Below are positions 1 to 12,143 of a stretch of 64,000 bases of DNA, piece after piece; positions within the stretch are counted from its first letter, which is position 1; the number at the start of each line of letters is the position of its first letter. The stretch is from NCBI GenBank assembly GCA_025765595.1, contig JAIVFH010000004.1, forward strand, positions 310,001 through 374,000, read 5' to 3'. The position numbers were made by a program, and so were the translations under genes. This DNA comes from Obelidium mucronatum. Lineage: Eukaryota > Chytridiomycota > Chytridiomycetes > Chytridiales > Chytriomycetaceae. The notes under the pieces were generated by a model. It was not told the origin of the DNA and searched no databases. It worked only from the letters and a program-made list of their open reading frames with translations.

Positions 1-642
1 GTTTATTGGATTTTACTCAAGCGGGAAACACCGACCACGAATCACACATATGCTCAATTAGAATTCAACTGAAAGTTATATCGAGGTTGATCCAACCACT
101 TTTAAGTGCCACTTCAGCGGTTTCGACTTTGAACGAGTTACGAGACATGTTGCGACAAATTATCGTTCAATTTTGGGGCGGAAACAACAATTCAGATCAT
201 CATTTAGACGTTCAGCGGATATTGGAGAGTTTCAATGTTTTTACGCTGAAACTTCTGGACATGGACGAGTCTAGCGGCCATTATACCCACCCACATCCAC
301 GGAAAGACTCTGCAATCGAGCCAAAGAGTATCTCAGAAGACTCATCCGCTCTCAATGCTATCTTTATGGCCTTGGTTCAATACGAAGGTGTGGCTGCAGC
401 GGACCAAGCTTCTGCTGCTGTTCTGCCATTTGCAGCCGAAGCTCACGAACCTCAAAAAGCCGTAATTCAAAAGCTCGACAAATATTGTTCCGCTTGTAAT
501 AAACACTTCAAATCGTCTGGAGGCTTCAAGGCAGGTTTTTGTTTATAGTTGTTACAAATGCTTTAACAAAAATATATATTAGTATCACATCACGCGTTCT
601 CAAGGCTGTGGAAAGAAGAGCAGCGCACGTACAGAAGACTAG
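1..642 (+). CDS. 3' part of a C2HC-finger regulatory protein (5' end outside window)
   Basis: The reading frame is already open at base 1 and runs to 530; an intron follows (531-582) and the last exon is 583-642 (TAG). The intron begins GC, not GT (AAG|GCAGGT), and ends TTAG. Splicing it gives a C-terminal finger C-x2-C-x12-H-x6-C. The same finger, with the intron at the same codon, ends the double-zinc-cluster gene at 41832-38886. A leucine-rich helix segment (about residues 20-50 of the visible part) also aligns with that gene, so this is probably the tail of a related transcription factor, but no Zn2Cys6 part is visible here. The unspliced reading would stop at 548 without the histidine and final cysteine, so splicing is needed for a complete finger. 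Family assignment is an inference from the internal paralogue. Confidence 0.6.
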
Positions 643-768
643 ATTTTTTGTTACGCTTGACAAATAACCCAAAGTAGCTCTCTCATGACAAATGTGAATT
701 GTTTGTGTAACCCTGTTGAAAGAAAACAATGCGATTTTCAATGAAATCAAATTCAAAAATTACCATAC

Positions 769-3700
769 ATGGCCGCTGAACTTGCTTCACCTGATGGTTC
801 GTTTGGAAATATCCGTGGCTTTGGTGCCATACATCCTGTATCTATCACTGTCAAAGGGCTCGGCGTGTCAGTGACTGTCAAGGGTAAAGGCAAGGAAAAG
901 GGTTCAGAAGGACAAACTGGAGGACAAAGGAGCATTCTGCAAAACATATCTTTGCACGTTCCTGCCGGAAAGCTAATGGCGATCATGGTAAGTTCCACCT
1001 TCATTTCCATTGTCTTTGGTGCTCTCGTGTGTGTTTGACCTCCCAAATTGCTACTAGGGGGGATCGGGCAGCGGAAAGACGACCTTGCTTAATGCCCTCG
1101 CCGATCGACCAGTTGGGAAAGTTTCAGGAGAGATTGCATTCAATGGCGAGGATCCCAAAAAGTTCTTCAAGAGCGGAATGGTTGCTTATGTCCAGCAACA
1201 AGACAATCTGCTTCCCTATATCACAGTACGAGAGACGCTCCGCTATGCTGCTCGTCTCCGATTACCTCAATCCATGGCTTTAGAAAAAAAGTACGACCTT
1301 GTTGAAAGTGTGATTCTCGAACTGGGCCTCAAGGAATGTGCAAATACACTGGTCGGTGATGAGTGGAGAAAGGGAATATCGGGAGGAGAAAAACGAAGAG
1401 TTTCGTAAGTGCTTTCTATCTGTTTGATTCTTGCTTGCTAATATGCTCTCCAGTGTCGGAGTCCAACTTCTTATGAATCCATCGTTGATTTTTATGGATG
1501 AACCAACCACAGGGCTTGATTCTTTCTCAGCTCGGTCTTTAATTGAAACTCTTGTTTCCCTAGCCCATAAGACGAATCGTACAATCATTTTGTCGATTCA
1601 CCAACCTCGTTCAGACATTTTCAGTTGCTTTGATCAAATCACGTTGTTAGCTCGAGGGGGCAGACTTGCATACTGCGGATCTCCCAGAGGCAGTGTTCGG
1701 TTTCTGGAAAGCGTTGGGTTTCCTTTGATTGGAGACATGAATGGTGCCGATTTCATTGTCGACACAGTTGCTATCGATGACAGGACGGAAGAAAGCGAAG
1801 TCGAGAGCAAGAAAAATGTGGATCGAATTGTTAGGGCGTGGGAAGCCCGAGTAGAAGAACATGGTCTGGCTGAACCGGCATCACTTACATCACTGAACAA
1901 GGAAAATGAACGGGTGTTTGAGTTGGTAGAGTTTAATGTCCGAGTTCAGGGTGCCGGATTTGGAGAACAAGTCTCTGTTCTTTCTCGTCGAATGATTGCC
2001 AACATGTGGGAAGATCGTTTGACATTGTGGGGATCTGTTTTAGAGGTTCTCATTATGGGAGCCGTGATTGGGGCCATTTTTTGGCGTCCCAACCAAGATC
2101 CAGATGGAATGTACTCTAGAAAATCTGCTCTGTACACCTGCTGTGCCATGCAAAACTATCTGGGTGTGATGTTCATGATCTACAAACTCTCTTTGGATAT
2201 GAAAGTATTTGACAGGGAGAGAATGGACAAAATGTATAGTGTTCCAGCGTATATGATATCGTGGGTGTCAGTGAACTTCACTATTTATGGATTTTTGGCT
2301 GTGGTTTTCTCTGTTCTGACGGTAATGGTCAGATTTGTCATCATCCTTCAATCTCTAATAGTTTTACAACTAGTACTTCATGGTTGCGTTGCGTACTGAC
2401 GATTTGGCTTACCATTTTGGTATCTTTACTTTGAATTCGGTCCTTCAACAATGGATTACAATGGCCTTTTCTTTCTTTTGCATCTCATTTGCACGGGATT
2501 TTGCAACTGCTTCGTTGATTGCAAGTATGTCAACCCTTGACAGGTCCAATGTAAAAACTTACTGCCGCATTTTTTCTAGATTCTTTGTTACTTTTTTAAG
2601 TATGTCGTCTGGGTTCTTTATTCCCTCGAACGCAATTCCGGTTTACATTCGCTGGTTCGAGTATGTTTCATATTTGACTTACGGACTTCGCCTGTACATG
2701 TCGAACGAATTTCAAGACCATACGTTTGACTTGTCCATCTATTCCTGTTGAGGCCGTTGCCGCGCGTGCTGCTTGTGATGGAAATACGTTGATTGCCGCA
2801 ACTGGATTTGATGCAAGCAAGACTATTCCATTGATAGGACTGGGAGCCTTACTTGTTGGAAAAATCCTCATTGCAGCTCTTGTGTTGCATTTGTTTCCCG
2901 CACAAGGGGCGAAACAAGGAGGGACAGCCGCTGATAAAAAAGATAAGAAGGACAAGAAGAAAGTCATTGCCTCAGACCAAGCGTCCATTGAAATCGAACA
3001 TTCTGAAAAACCTCCCAGTGTGTCATTGGAATTGAAAGATCTATCATTGGACTTCCATATTCGTAAGGGATTCTCATCAAAATCGGCTCCACCTCAAGAG
3101 ACCAAAAAAATTTTAAAGTCTATTTCTGCTACATTTCCACCGGGACAGCTGACGGCAATTCTGGGATCTTCAGGAGCTGGGAAAAGTACCCTTTTGCACC
3201 TACTTCACGCCCGTTCCTCTGACCTGCCTTCTCACATTACTGCCGAGTCAAACGGAATCATGCTTCACAACGGTAAAGAATTCTCTAAAGATGCTATCAA
3301 TGCCTGTACCGCGAGCGTTCGCCAAGATGATTCACACCTTCTGCCCGCTTTGACTGCCCGCGAAACTTTAAGATATGCCGCCCTTCTTCGGCTTCCCAGC
3401 GCGTGGCCCAAGGACCGCAAGATAGCTCGCGCAGAAGAAGTTCTTCTTGAACTTGGTTTGAAGGAATGTGCCAACACAGTTGTGGGTGGCGAAGGGGTGA
3501 AAGGGTCTCTCTGGAGGCGAAAAGAGGACGACTTTCAGTCGGATTAGCCATGTTAATGGATCCTGCCATTCTACTTCTCGATGAACCAACAGTCCGGTCT
3601 GGATGCGTCTTCTGCTCGTAATATGATGATAACATTGAAAGCCATTGCTGCTGAGGGGCGCACCGTCGTTTGTACCATTCACCAACCACGATCCGACATT

Positions 3701-4957
3701 TTCCCCCTTCTTGACCGCATTTTACTTTTGGCACGTGGTGGTCGCGTTGTATATCAAGGACCAGGCTCGACACTCGTTCCTCATTTCTCCAGCCTCAACC
3801 ACCAACTGCCTATTTTGACGAATCCAGCAGACTTTGCCCTTGATTTGGCTTCAGTTGACCTCCGAAGCGATGCTGTAGAGGAAGAAAGTCGGGCTCGCGT
3901 TGATTCTTTGATTGAATCATGGAATTCCAAATCTGCCGAAGCAGGGCCGAGCGCCTCAAGCAATGTACCACTCCTTTCTGGAGAAGAGACGTCACTTCGT
4001 GTTCTTGCTCTTTCCAACTCGAAGCAGTTGTCGCTGATGTCTTCTTTGCCACTTTTAGTGTCGCGAAGTTGGTTGAACTTACGCCGTCAACCTGGACTCG
4101 TTGCAGCTCGTGTTATGAACGTTTTTGCTCTGGGTGTCATCTTTTCAATGTATTTCGCCCGGATGGCCAATGATCAAAGCGGTGTTATCAGTAGAATCGG
4201 ATTGATGGTATTCATTTGAGATTCTCTTTTCTGAGTTATTCTTACCCTTATTTTTACAGCAACAAGCCGGGGTCTATTGTTTTTATTGGAATGTTGAACT
4301 GCATTGCTGTATTTCCTCAAGAATTGCTTTTGTTCCGATTTGAACACCAAGATGGTACCACGTCAGTGGAGTCATTCTTTTTAACGTATATGATCAACGA
4401 ATTGCCTTTCGAGATTGTCGGAGGCGTCATTTACGGATTGTTTTCAATCTATGTTATGGGTCTGCAAATGAATGTTGGATGGATGATCCTGATTGCCTTT
4501 GCAAACATTTTTGCTGGAGAATCGATTGGTATTGCATTTTGCACAATCTTTTCAAAACCCGGATTTTCTGTGCAGATTATGAGTGCAGTGATCAGTGTTG
4601 TGAACCAAATGCAAGGGTTCTTGAGGTTTGTGTGTCTGTTGCGATTTGTTGAAATGTTGTGTCTAACTCGTTTGTTTGCAAAGCGTCAATATGCCATCTT
4701 TCTTGAATATTCTCAATTACTTGTCTTTGTTGCGATATGGAGCTCGTGTCCTTGCCACTCATGAGTTTGATTCCACACGTGTTTATTCATGCGACCCCAC
4801 CCTTCCATGCCAGTACCCCACTGGTGACTCTGTTATCAAGTTTTTGGGCTTTGAAAGCTCAGAACACGATAAGATGTTGAATTTGGTGGGTGTTCTGGTT
4901 TCTCTTGTTGTATACCGATTTTTGGCATACATCGTGATGAAGCGCGCCTTGCCTTGA
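769..4957 (+). CDS. Full-size ABCG-family ABC transporter (yeast YOL075C-like), with apparent frameshifts
   Basis: Probable exons: 769-987, 1058-1404, 1454-2321, 2374-2524, 2580-4207, 4260-4625, 4684-4957; about 1,280 residues, close to the size of yeast YOL075C. The order is nucleotide-binding domain, membrane domain, then both again. Domain 1 has Walker A GGSGSGKT across the first intron, signature SGGEKRR and Walker B FMDEPTTGLD. Domain 2 has Walker A GSSGAGKS and Walker B LLLDEPT. Each half ends in a hydrophobic ABCG membrane region. The frame slips by one base near 2580, 2727, 3500, 3525, 3595 and 4272. On each side the family sequence continues unbroken, for example the second signature motif appears in a neighbouring frame. 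This looks more like base-calling error than decay, but a recent pseudogene is not excluded. Substrate unknown; ABCG proteins export lipids or drugs across membranes. Confidence 0.8.
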
Positions 4958-5089
4958 TCGCAGCAATCTTAATTGATAGATAGATACTTCATACCAAATG
5001 CTTCATCAATAAAGACTGTGTTTGATAGTGTGGTTTTTTATAGTGTGTGTTCATTTGCTGCTTTTCTAAAAAGGAAAAAAAGCGACCCG

Positions 5090-6784
5090 ATGTTCTCCCG
5101 TCTTTCCTCTACTGTAAGTCCTTACCCACCGCCTCACAACCCTTTCCATCCCGGTTGCGATCTAGATCGGATATTTCACCTCGATCCCCGGTTATTTCTT
5201 TTAATTTACTCCTGCTCCTTACTAATAAACCTCTTTTCACCTATTGTGAAACTCCCTGACAGCTCCCACGCACAGCAACCGTGGCGTCCCGCTTCCAGGT
5301 GGCAGCCAAGGGCCAGTCGCGTTTCCTTTCTATCCACGAGCACAGCTCAATGGGACTCTTGCAATCGTATGGGATCAAGACCCCAAGAGGAAGTGCTGCT
5401 ACTTCCCCAAAGGAGGCCGAGGAGATTGCTAGAAGTTTGAAGACTGACGATTTGGTCATCAAGGCCCAGGTTCTTGCTGGTGGTCGTGGAAAGGGTCACT
5501 TTGATTCTGGATTGAAGGGAGGAGTTCGCATGGTGTACTCGTGAGTGTCCTTATATTGATCAGCGAGTTAGAGTAGAGCTCTGGCCTCCTGCACTTGGTG
5601 GCCAATTTTTATTCACGCGGCTCCTACTTTTTGATTTTTTGTAGTCCAACTGAAGTCAAGATGTTTGCTGAGAAAATGTTGGGCCACAAGCTCATCACTA
5701 AGCAAACTGGAGCTGCTGGTCGTATTTGTAACGCTGTTTACGTCGTTGAGCGTCTCTACGTTCGTCGTGAGTTCTACTTTGCGATCGTCATGGACCGTGC
5801 CGCTCAGGGTCCAGTCATCATTGCTTCCTCTCAAGGAGGTATGAACATTGAAGATGTGGCTGCTGAACACCCAGAGGCTATCGTCACTGTTCCTGTTGAC
5901 ATTCGTACCGGATTGAGCAACAATGATGCGGCCTACATTGCTGACAGACTTGGATTCACCGGAAAGTCTGTAGAACAGGCCGTTGCCACATTCCAGAACT
6001 TGTACAAGATCTTCATTGAGAAGGATGCCACTATGATTGAAATCAACCCAATGGCTGAAATCGCTAACGGAGATGGTACGCCTACAGTTTCTCAAAAATC
6101 CATCATATTCATTAGTCTGACATATACGTTTTTGAAGTGGTTTGCATGGATGCCAAGTTTGGATTCGACGACAATGCCGAATTCCGTCAAAAGGACGTTT
6201 ACGCTCTTCGTGATGTTACTCAGGAAGACGCTCGTGAAGTCGCTGCTGCTCAATGGAACCTTAACTACATTGGTTTGGACGGTACCATCGGATGCCTCGG
6301 TATGATTTTGCTAGATTGCATGTTTGCCAAACTGGTGTTCTAACCTTTTTTTGCAGTCAACGGTGCTGGTCTCGCCATGGCTACGATGGATATCATCAAG
6401 TTAAACGGCGGTGATCCAGCCAACTTCTTGGACGTCGGTGGTGGTGCCAATGCCACCCAGGTCGCTGAAGCTTTCAAGATCATCAGCTCCGATCCACGTG
6501 TATCGGCAATTCTTGTCAACATTTTCGGTGGTATTATGCGTTGCGATGTTATCGCCCAGGGTATCATTGAAGCTGTCAACCAGCTTGGATTGAGCTTGCC
6601 TCTCATTGTTCGTTTGCAAGGAACTGAAGTTGAGGCTGCCAAGAAGCTGATTGCTGAATCTGGTCTCCGTATGTTCTCCATTGATGACTTGGATGCCGCT
6701 GCTTCTAAGGCTGTTCAAATGTCCAAGATTGTGGAATTGGGCAGACAAGCCGGAGTTGAAGTCAACTTTGAGCTCCCAATCTAA
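5090..6784 (+). CDS. LSC2: Succinate-CoA ligase subunit beta, mitochondrial
   Basis: Exons 5090-5113, 5263-5540, 5645-6075, 6138-6299 and 6357-6784 give 440 residues. The start at 5090 is chosen because the eight-codon first exon (MFSRLSST) ends at a good donor (GTAAGT) and, with the next exon, supplies an arginine/serine-rich mitochondrial presequence. The mature part begins around FLSIHEHSS and contains the ATP-grasp features of the beta subunit: [12 protein letters not shown] near residue 75, EINPMAEI, and the C-terminal CoA-ligase signature FLDVGGGAN with [10 protein letters not shown]. The enzyme interconverts succinyl-CoA and succinate in the TCA cycle with substrate-level NTP formation, paired with the alpha subunit in the matrix. 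ADP versus GDP specificity cannot be told from the sequence. No frameshifts are seen. Length is normal for the family. Confidence 0.95.
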
Positions 6785-6863
6785 ACTGTTTCTTGTTGTG
6801 TTTTCTTTTTTTTTGTTATAGCTCTCTTGCTTTTTCATTCAAGAGTACACCTCCTCTTGATTC

Positions 6864-6869
6864 AATAAA
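6864..6869 (+). terminator. Polyadenylation signal AATAAA of the succinyl-CoA ligase gene
   Basis: A perfect AATAAA lies about 80 bases after the stop codon of the ligase gene. It is placed as expected for a 3' processing signal; cleavage position is not visible. Confidence 0.5.
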
Positions 6870-6969
6870 TGGTCGGTACGCCTCATATTTGGGTTCCCTT
6901 ACATGCTGCAGTCACAAAAAGTAAAATTGAGCGCTTGTGAATAACTGTCGGGTAAAAAATCCATATAAG

Positions 6970-7041
6970 AGGTCGTACCCGGATTCGAACCGGGGTTACT
7001 GGTATCAAAAACCAGGGTGATGACCACTACACTATACAACC
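6970..7041 (-). tRNA. tRNA-Gln (anticodon UUG)
   Basis: The reverse strand folds as a complete cloverleaf. The acceptor stem GGTTGTA pairs with TACGACC, with one G-U. The D-arm contains AGTGG. The anticodon stem is CTGGT/ACCAG with a seven-base loop TTTTGAT, so the anticodon is TTG (reads CAA, glutamine). The T-arm is CCCCGGTTCGAATCCGGG. There is no intron and no encoded CCA. It matches the general pattern of fungal nuclear tRNA-Gln. Confidence 0.95.
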
Positions 7042-7249
7042 ATGGAAAGGAAGGTAATATCGTTAAAAATTAAGACGGCTCTATCTGCCGTTGAATTAGA
7101 TTAATTTAGAGTGCCCAGTTGAAATACTAGTCGAAAATCGTTTAGGCGTTCTTTGCTGAAGACATTTTTGGCATGATTATAACAGAATCCCACAGTGGAC
7201 AAGCTGGATTTTGTTTCTTTTTTTCTTTGCTGGAACTGAAGCAGGGGCG

Positions 7250-9136
7250 ATGGATTTCACGGGGCTCCGCGTCGAACTGCTTCTGACATCCGGCGGCGTG
7301 ATTACAGGATACGTGACGCAGGCACAGTCCGGCGCGCTTGTGGTCAACGGACAGACGGTTGCGGCGGCGGCGATTGCGGACCTGCGCGTGCTGCCGGCGG
7401 CGGCGCGGCGGTGTTTTCGGATCCGGCGATCGTAACGGTTCGGCTTGAGAAACTGCGGGGACGGCTGCTGACTAACTGCGCGACAGATGGAGCGACCGCG
7501 TGGGATGACCGCACAGCCACCCCCGCACAAGCAGCCGCTGCTGCCAGAGGCGGCGTCTGACGACTCGGAGATCGACTTTGCCGCGCTGGCAGGCGCCGCA
7601 AGCAGCAGCTCGGGCGCCCGAAATCGGTTTGCGTCCATAGCAAAAAGCGCGTCGCCTTCTCGATCCAAACCACCAGCTGCTATATCCCGCTCGCCAGTCG
7701 TCTCCACACGAACACCTCAACCGCCGAAGAAAAGGGGTTCCTCAACTCCCCAACAACCACAAGGAGGTCCTTCAAAGAATGTCAAGAACGCGTCGGCTGC
7801 AAAGAACAGTACACATCAACGCACCAACTCCCATCACGCTCACCATCATCATCACAGTACAAATAGCACCTCTACTCAAAAAGCCACTTTTGTAGTTGAA
7901 CCAACTGTCGATATTTCCCAGGACTTTGATTTCCAGTCATCTCTGGAAAAGTTTGACAAACAGCGCATATTTGCTGAAATCAGAGCATCAGAGGAAGAAT
8001 TGGGTTTTGAAAGTGGAGGTGGTGCTGGTGGATTTAATGGCAAGGATCGGATTGGTGTTCGTGAAATGGTTTTAGAAAGCGGGGAGGAAACTGGCAATAA
8101 TGCATCAGCTGAAGACGATTTTGGCGACGACGATGATGATTTCGATGATGATGAGGAAGATTTTGGTGGCGACGTGGATTTCAACCGACCCAACCAACAG
8201 ACTGTTGATTCGGGAATCGTATTATCAAATGTTTCAGCACGTCGAGGCAACAAGAAGAGACCGGTGTTTAAGTCTACTGGTGGCGTCTTGGTATATGGAA
8301 TCACCACAGCGGAGATGGCGGAGGTGGAGAGACTTGCCGTGACTGAAACGGGGCCGAATGAAACGCAAATGATTGAAAATGCCGGAAGAGGGGCCGCTAT
8401 GTTGGTTATGCAAGCTTTGGGTGAGTTTTTCTATTTTCTGTTTGCTTCTCAACTTTCTGTTGAATCGTTAGGAGGTGCACGAAGAATCAAAGCCGGAAAC
8501 CACAACGCTGCTCCTATTGTTGTGGTACTTGCAGGAAATAACAAAGTTGGAGCTTATGGCTTATGCACCGCGCGCCACTTAGCAAATCACGAAGTAACTG
8601 TCGTCGTTTCTGTGGTTGGTGGAGAAGCAGAGTTGGTCAACACAGTTTCATACCAGCGGAAAATCTTCTTGCCCACGGGTGGAAAGGTTATCAAACAGGT
8701 GTCCGAGCTTCCACAAATCGGAGAACCCGTTGATCTAATAGTAGATTCCTTACTGGGAGCCACACAGCAAATCCTCGACCTTTCAGAAACAGATCGCTCC
8801 CTAACGTGCGACTTGATGAAGTGGGGAAATGAAAATAGAGCAGATATACTCAGTTTGGACATTCCAAGTGGTTTCAATGCTTCAACCGGAATTCCAACAT
8901 CCCAAGCACTTCATATTTCTGCGAAATGGACTCTTTCATTTGGACTGCCCAAGTCGTGCCTGGGGAAGATTGCACGTGAAATTACAGGTGAACTGTTTCT
9001 TGCAGATATTGGGATTCCCAAGCTTGTCTATCAAAAGCTCAAGGTTGCACCAAAAGTAGGCGGTGGGGGTGGTGGTATTCGCTATATTCCTCCATTTGGA
9101 GACAAGTATCTTGTAGGATTGACATATGATCAATAA
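7250..9136 (+). CDS. EDC3: Enhancer of mRNA decapping 3 (Lsm-FDF-YjeF_N protein)
   Basis: Domains in order: an N-terminal Lsm-like domain (start MDFTGLRVELLL), a basic low-complexity linker, an FDF motif (DFDFQSSLEKFDKQ, about residue 210), an acidic stretch, and a C-terminal YjeF_N Rossmann-like domain beginning VYGITTAEMAEVE. EDC3 binds Dcp2 and Dhh1 and scaffolds P-bodies in the cytoplasm. Proposed exons are 7250-7431, 7487-8420 and 8472-9136, about 593 residues. The first intron is supported by donor GTAACG, a CTGACTAAC branch site and acceptor GACAG, and the residues before it (FSDPAI) fit the family. To reach that frame from the start codon, one base appears to be missing in the GGC-rich run around 7395-7410. 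The second intron is a multiple of three with no stop. The first 300 bases are strikingly GC-rich. Confidence 0.88.
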
Positions 9137-9294
9137 GAAATGACCTCAAATGAACCTTTATCACATGACGATCCCTTTTTGTGGTTGAATTCAATCACAG
9201 ATCAAGAATTAGAAGGCGACGCCAAAACCTAAACGATTTGTAGAAAACGAGAAAAAAAAGCACGTTTCAACGTTTACTTTGCAAAAACTGATCG

Positions 9295-10435
9295 ATGAAT
9301 GTGTGTTACAATCTGACTGACGAACAAGGCAAGGCGTACGAGGCTGTCGGGCCAGATATAGTGAGCATCGACACAGAGGCGACAGTCGTGCGCTTCAGAG
9401 ATGCTGTTTGGGAAAAGAATAAGGAGGGTCTCTTGAAAGGCCGTTCTGCAGTGGAGTTGCGGATCTACAAGTACAGAGCCGATGCATTCGACCCTACGAG
9501 GGCGCTAAGGATCAGTTGTCTTGTTGGTTCGGGACATGAGGATGAAGAGACTGCGCTGTTTGTTGTGGTCCCAAACAAGACACGTGAGAATCAATCCTAC
9601 TTTTTATTTAAGTGTAATTGTCAATAGCAGGTTCTGAGACCATGGATTCATTGGATTCCAAACTTGAAATGGTCATTGACTTCATTCTTCAAATGAAGAT
9701 GGACATGTTTATGCTTGCTGCACAATCCGTAGTAAGCGACAACGACTTCAACAAGCTGCAAACCCACAACTACTATTCTTCAACAAGTATTTCGGCTCTA
9801 CCGAATCATATTTATTGCCAATTTTTGAACATCGTTCTTCCGACGCAGCAAGTCACATGTACCCATATTTTTCAAAAACACTGGTTTAAAGAACGTAGAT
9901 TACTTAATTTATCAGAGATAAATGAACCCAGAAATTTGATGCTTCTGTTCAGACCCATCGAAATTGCGTTTGATGAAAGCAGAATAATATTCTTGTGGGA
10001 TTCCACGTCAAAATCATTCAAAAGGAAGATTTTGGACCCTGGGCTTCGCTTCGATTCAAAGACTATGCTCCCCCCTACCATTTTGGATCTGGCCATGCGA
10101 GCCTTTCCTAAGGTACAAAAAAGAAAAGGATCATCTGAGGAATTCTGATTTTTTTTTTTTTCCAAATCTAGGATTATACTCCTTCCACGCCAGTTAACTC
10201 AAAATTCAAAAAGTCATTGGTGGATCTTGAAGGAGACAGTCTAAAATTTGCGAGCAGCATTCCATTCAAACGATGTCTTGCTTTTCATGCAACCAGAGCA
10301 AGATACGAAGCGATTCATGTGCACAAGTGGTTACAGAAGGAAGATTTTGACATACCAGAAGATGCATGGAGTCCGAATATTTCAGAATCTCCTGAGCTTA
10401 AATCTTTCATTGAATTGTGGAGGAATGCTGAATAA
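9295..10435 (+). CDS. Crinkler (CRN)-like protein with ubiquitin-like N-terminal header
   Basis: Three exons (9295-9583, 9628-10112, 10172-10435) give 345 residues. The N-terminal 95 residues resemble the CRN header: a ubiquitin-like fold with V-x-I-x-x-x-A-T-V, a basic helix, LKGRSAVELRIYK and a terminal ALFVVVP. In oomycetes, chytrids and some other fungi, this header precedes variable C-terminal domains. The remaining 250 residues are mixed alpha/beta with no domain I recognise, ending in a helical, tryptophan-containing tail. No signal peptide is visible. The second intron acceptor is a tandem ATAGCAG, which would add or omit one residue. The assignment rests on pattern only; a plain unknown protein with a ubiquitin-like start remains possible. 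It converges on the LRR gene, with stops 15 bases apart. Confidence 0.45.
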
Positions 10436-10450
10436 ACTTAAATGTTTTAT

Positions 10451-12101
10451 TCAATCCCAACCTGGCGCCAATCCAGTTCCCAACCCGCTCGTTGCAGCGG
10501 CAGGTTTTTGTTCCAAATCTTCCACCTTCAAACTCTTCAACACTTTTCCGCCCGACACCTTTTTAGCGGCTGACTTCACCTCGACAACTCCAACAACTCC
10601 TGACCGAAGCTTCTCTTCGTATTTATCCAGTTGCTTTTCTGCCTTCTTAACAGTTTCACTCACTTGTGCTTGGACCGCAGCCGGCTTTACGGTGGTAGTT
10701 ACAGGCGTCACAACTGGTGCTTTTGGTTTGAAAGATTCTTTGAAGAAATCATCCCCTGCTGCAGTTATACTCGATTTCTTCGTAGGTTTAGGATGTGGCA
10801 GAGATTCATCGTTGGCAGATTTTCGTTTTAGTGGATTCGAGGTACTGTTGCTGACTGCTGATGACGGTTTCTTTGAGACAGACAAATGATCATTGTTGGC
10901 GCGTTGCTTCTTATCTGCCACTCGCGGGAGTGCCTTTTCTGCTAAGCCTTTGACTGACTTGCTCGCGGTATTTGCCACCTTAGATTTAACGATCCCACTC
11001 GATGGCAACGTTTTTTTCAGAGAATCGGAAGCTGGATTAACAAAGTTCGCCTTCTTTTTCGTTGCCTTCTCGGAATTGGCAGAAGTCTTGGGAGTCTTCC
11101 GAGCTTTTTCCACAACAGAATCAGCAGCCCCATCCGCATCCTCCTTATCCTCTTCCTCTTCCTGTTTCTTTTTCAGCAGCCACCCACTTTCTTTTCGTTT
11201 TTCCTTTCTCTCCAAGAATTTTGAATCGAATCGAACACCATCGAGAACCTTCAAACTGGAACCTCCAGCCCCAATAACCAAGAATTTATACCCCTTGCTT
11301 TCGTCCCCAGCATCGACTGCAGTACTGCTTTCAACCACTGGATTTCCTTTAAAATTCAGATTCACAATCGTGTTTGGTGGTGCCAGAATCGCCAAACTGG
11401 CTGTAAGATTCTCCAAGTTATCCAGGCTATTTGATCCCAGATCCAGAGTTTTCAACTGATTTATTGTATAGGTAGAAGATGCTTTAGGGTTTTTTGTTGG
11501 CAAAGATTTGATTTGGTTATGCGACAGTCGTAGTTCTTGGATGGGTGGAGGTGGAATCGTGAAGGTTGGGTATTCCGTCAAATTATTGTTTGAAATTGAG
11601 AGCTTTTTGAGTTGCAAAAGACGCGGGAATGGTTTGGGGAGAGAAGTCAAGTTGTTGTGGGAGAGGACAAGGGTGTTCAAGTTTGTTAAAGGGGAGAGGT
11701 CTGGGAGTGTCGCGAGGAAGTTGTTGTTTAAAATGAGTGCTTTCAGGTTTTTTCCAAATGAAGCGATAGAAGCAATGGATGTCAGTTTGTTGGCTCCAAG
11801 ATTGAGAACCTGCGTTTCTGCCAGTTAGTGATATGGGCCAAAAAATAAATGGGAAGGAGAGCAAAAGTACCTGTATAGATTGAAGCGTTTCTAAGCCAGC
11901 CAGTGATGATAGCTTATTAGACTTCAAGTCGAGCCAGGTCAAGTTTGTTGCAGTTGTGAAATCCAGGGCACCGCTTGTCAGGGAATTGTCTGATATATCC
12001 AATCGTCTGAGTGACGAGGGTACATTTTTCGTCTCTTCTAGTTCCATTCCGGAACAATCGGCTGTTGATGGTTCGCCTTCGATCGTCAAACACTTGGTCA
12101 T
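10451..12101 (-). CDS. Leucine-rich-repeat protein with lysine-rich C-terminal tail
   Basis: Two exons (12101-11871 and 11809-10451) give 529 residues. The N-terminal half has about six LRRs of the LxxLxLxxNxL type, the intron falling in phase 0 just before VLNLGANKL. The C-terminal half is low-complexity, rich in Lys, Ser, Ala and Pro, with a Glu/Asp block (EEEEDKEDAD) and predicted coiled coil near the end. No signal peptide or membrane segment is seen, so an intracellular, probably nuclear or nucleolar, scaffold role is likely. It lies only about 42 bases downstream of the helicase gene on the same strand. I do not recognise a precise orthologue. Confidence 0.7.
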
Positions 12102-12143
12102 TTCTTGAATTTACAACAAAAAAAAAAGAAAGAAAGAAAGAGA

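Noticed and set aside
2544..2579. A 36-base intron that would keep the ABC transporter in frame
   Set aside because: Shorter than every other intron here; the 55-base alternative with donor GTATGT and one missing T gives the family sequence LIANSFVTFL.
7388..7486. A 99-base intron joining the two EDC3 frames without any frameshift
   Set aside because: It has a poor donor and deletes FSDPAI, a family motif; the 55-base intron with a clear branch site fits better.
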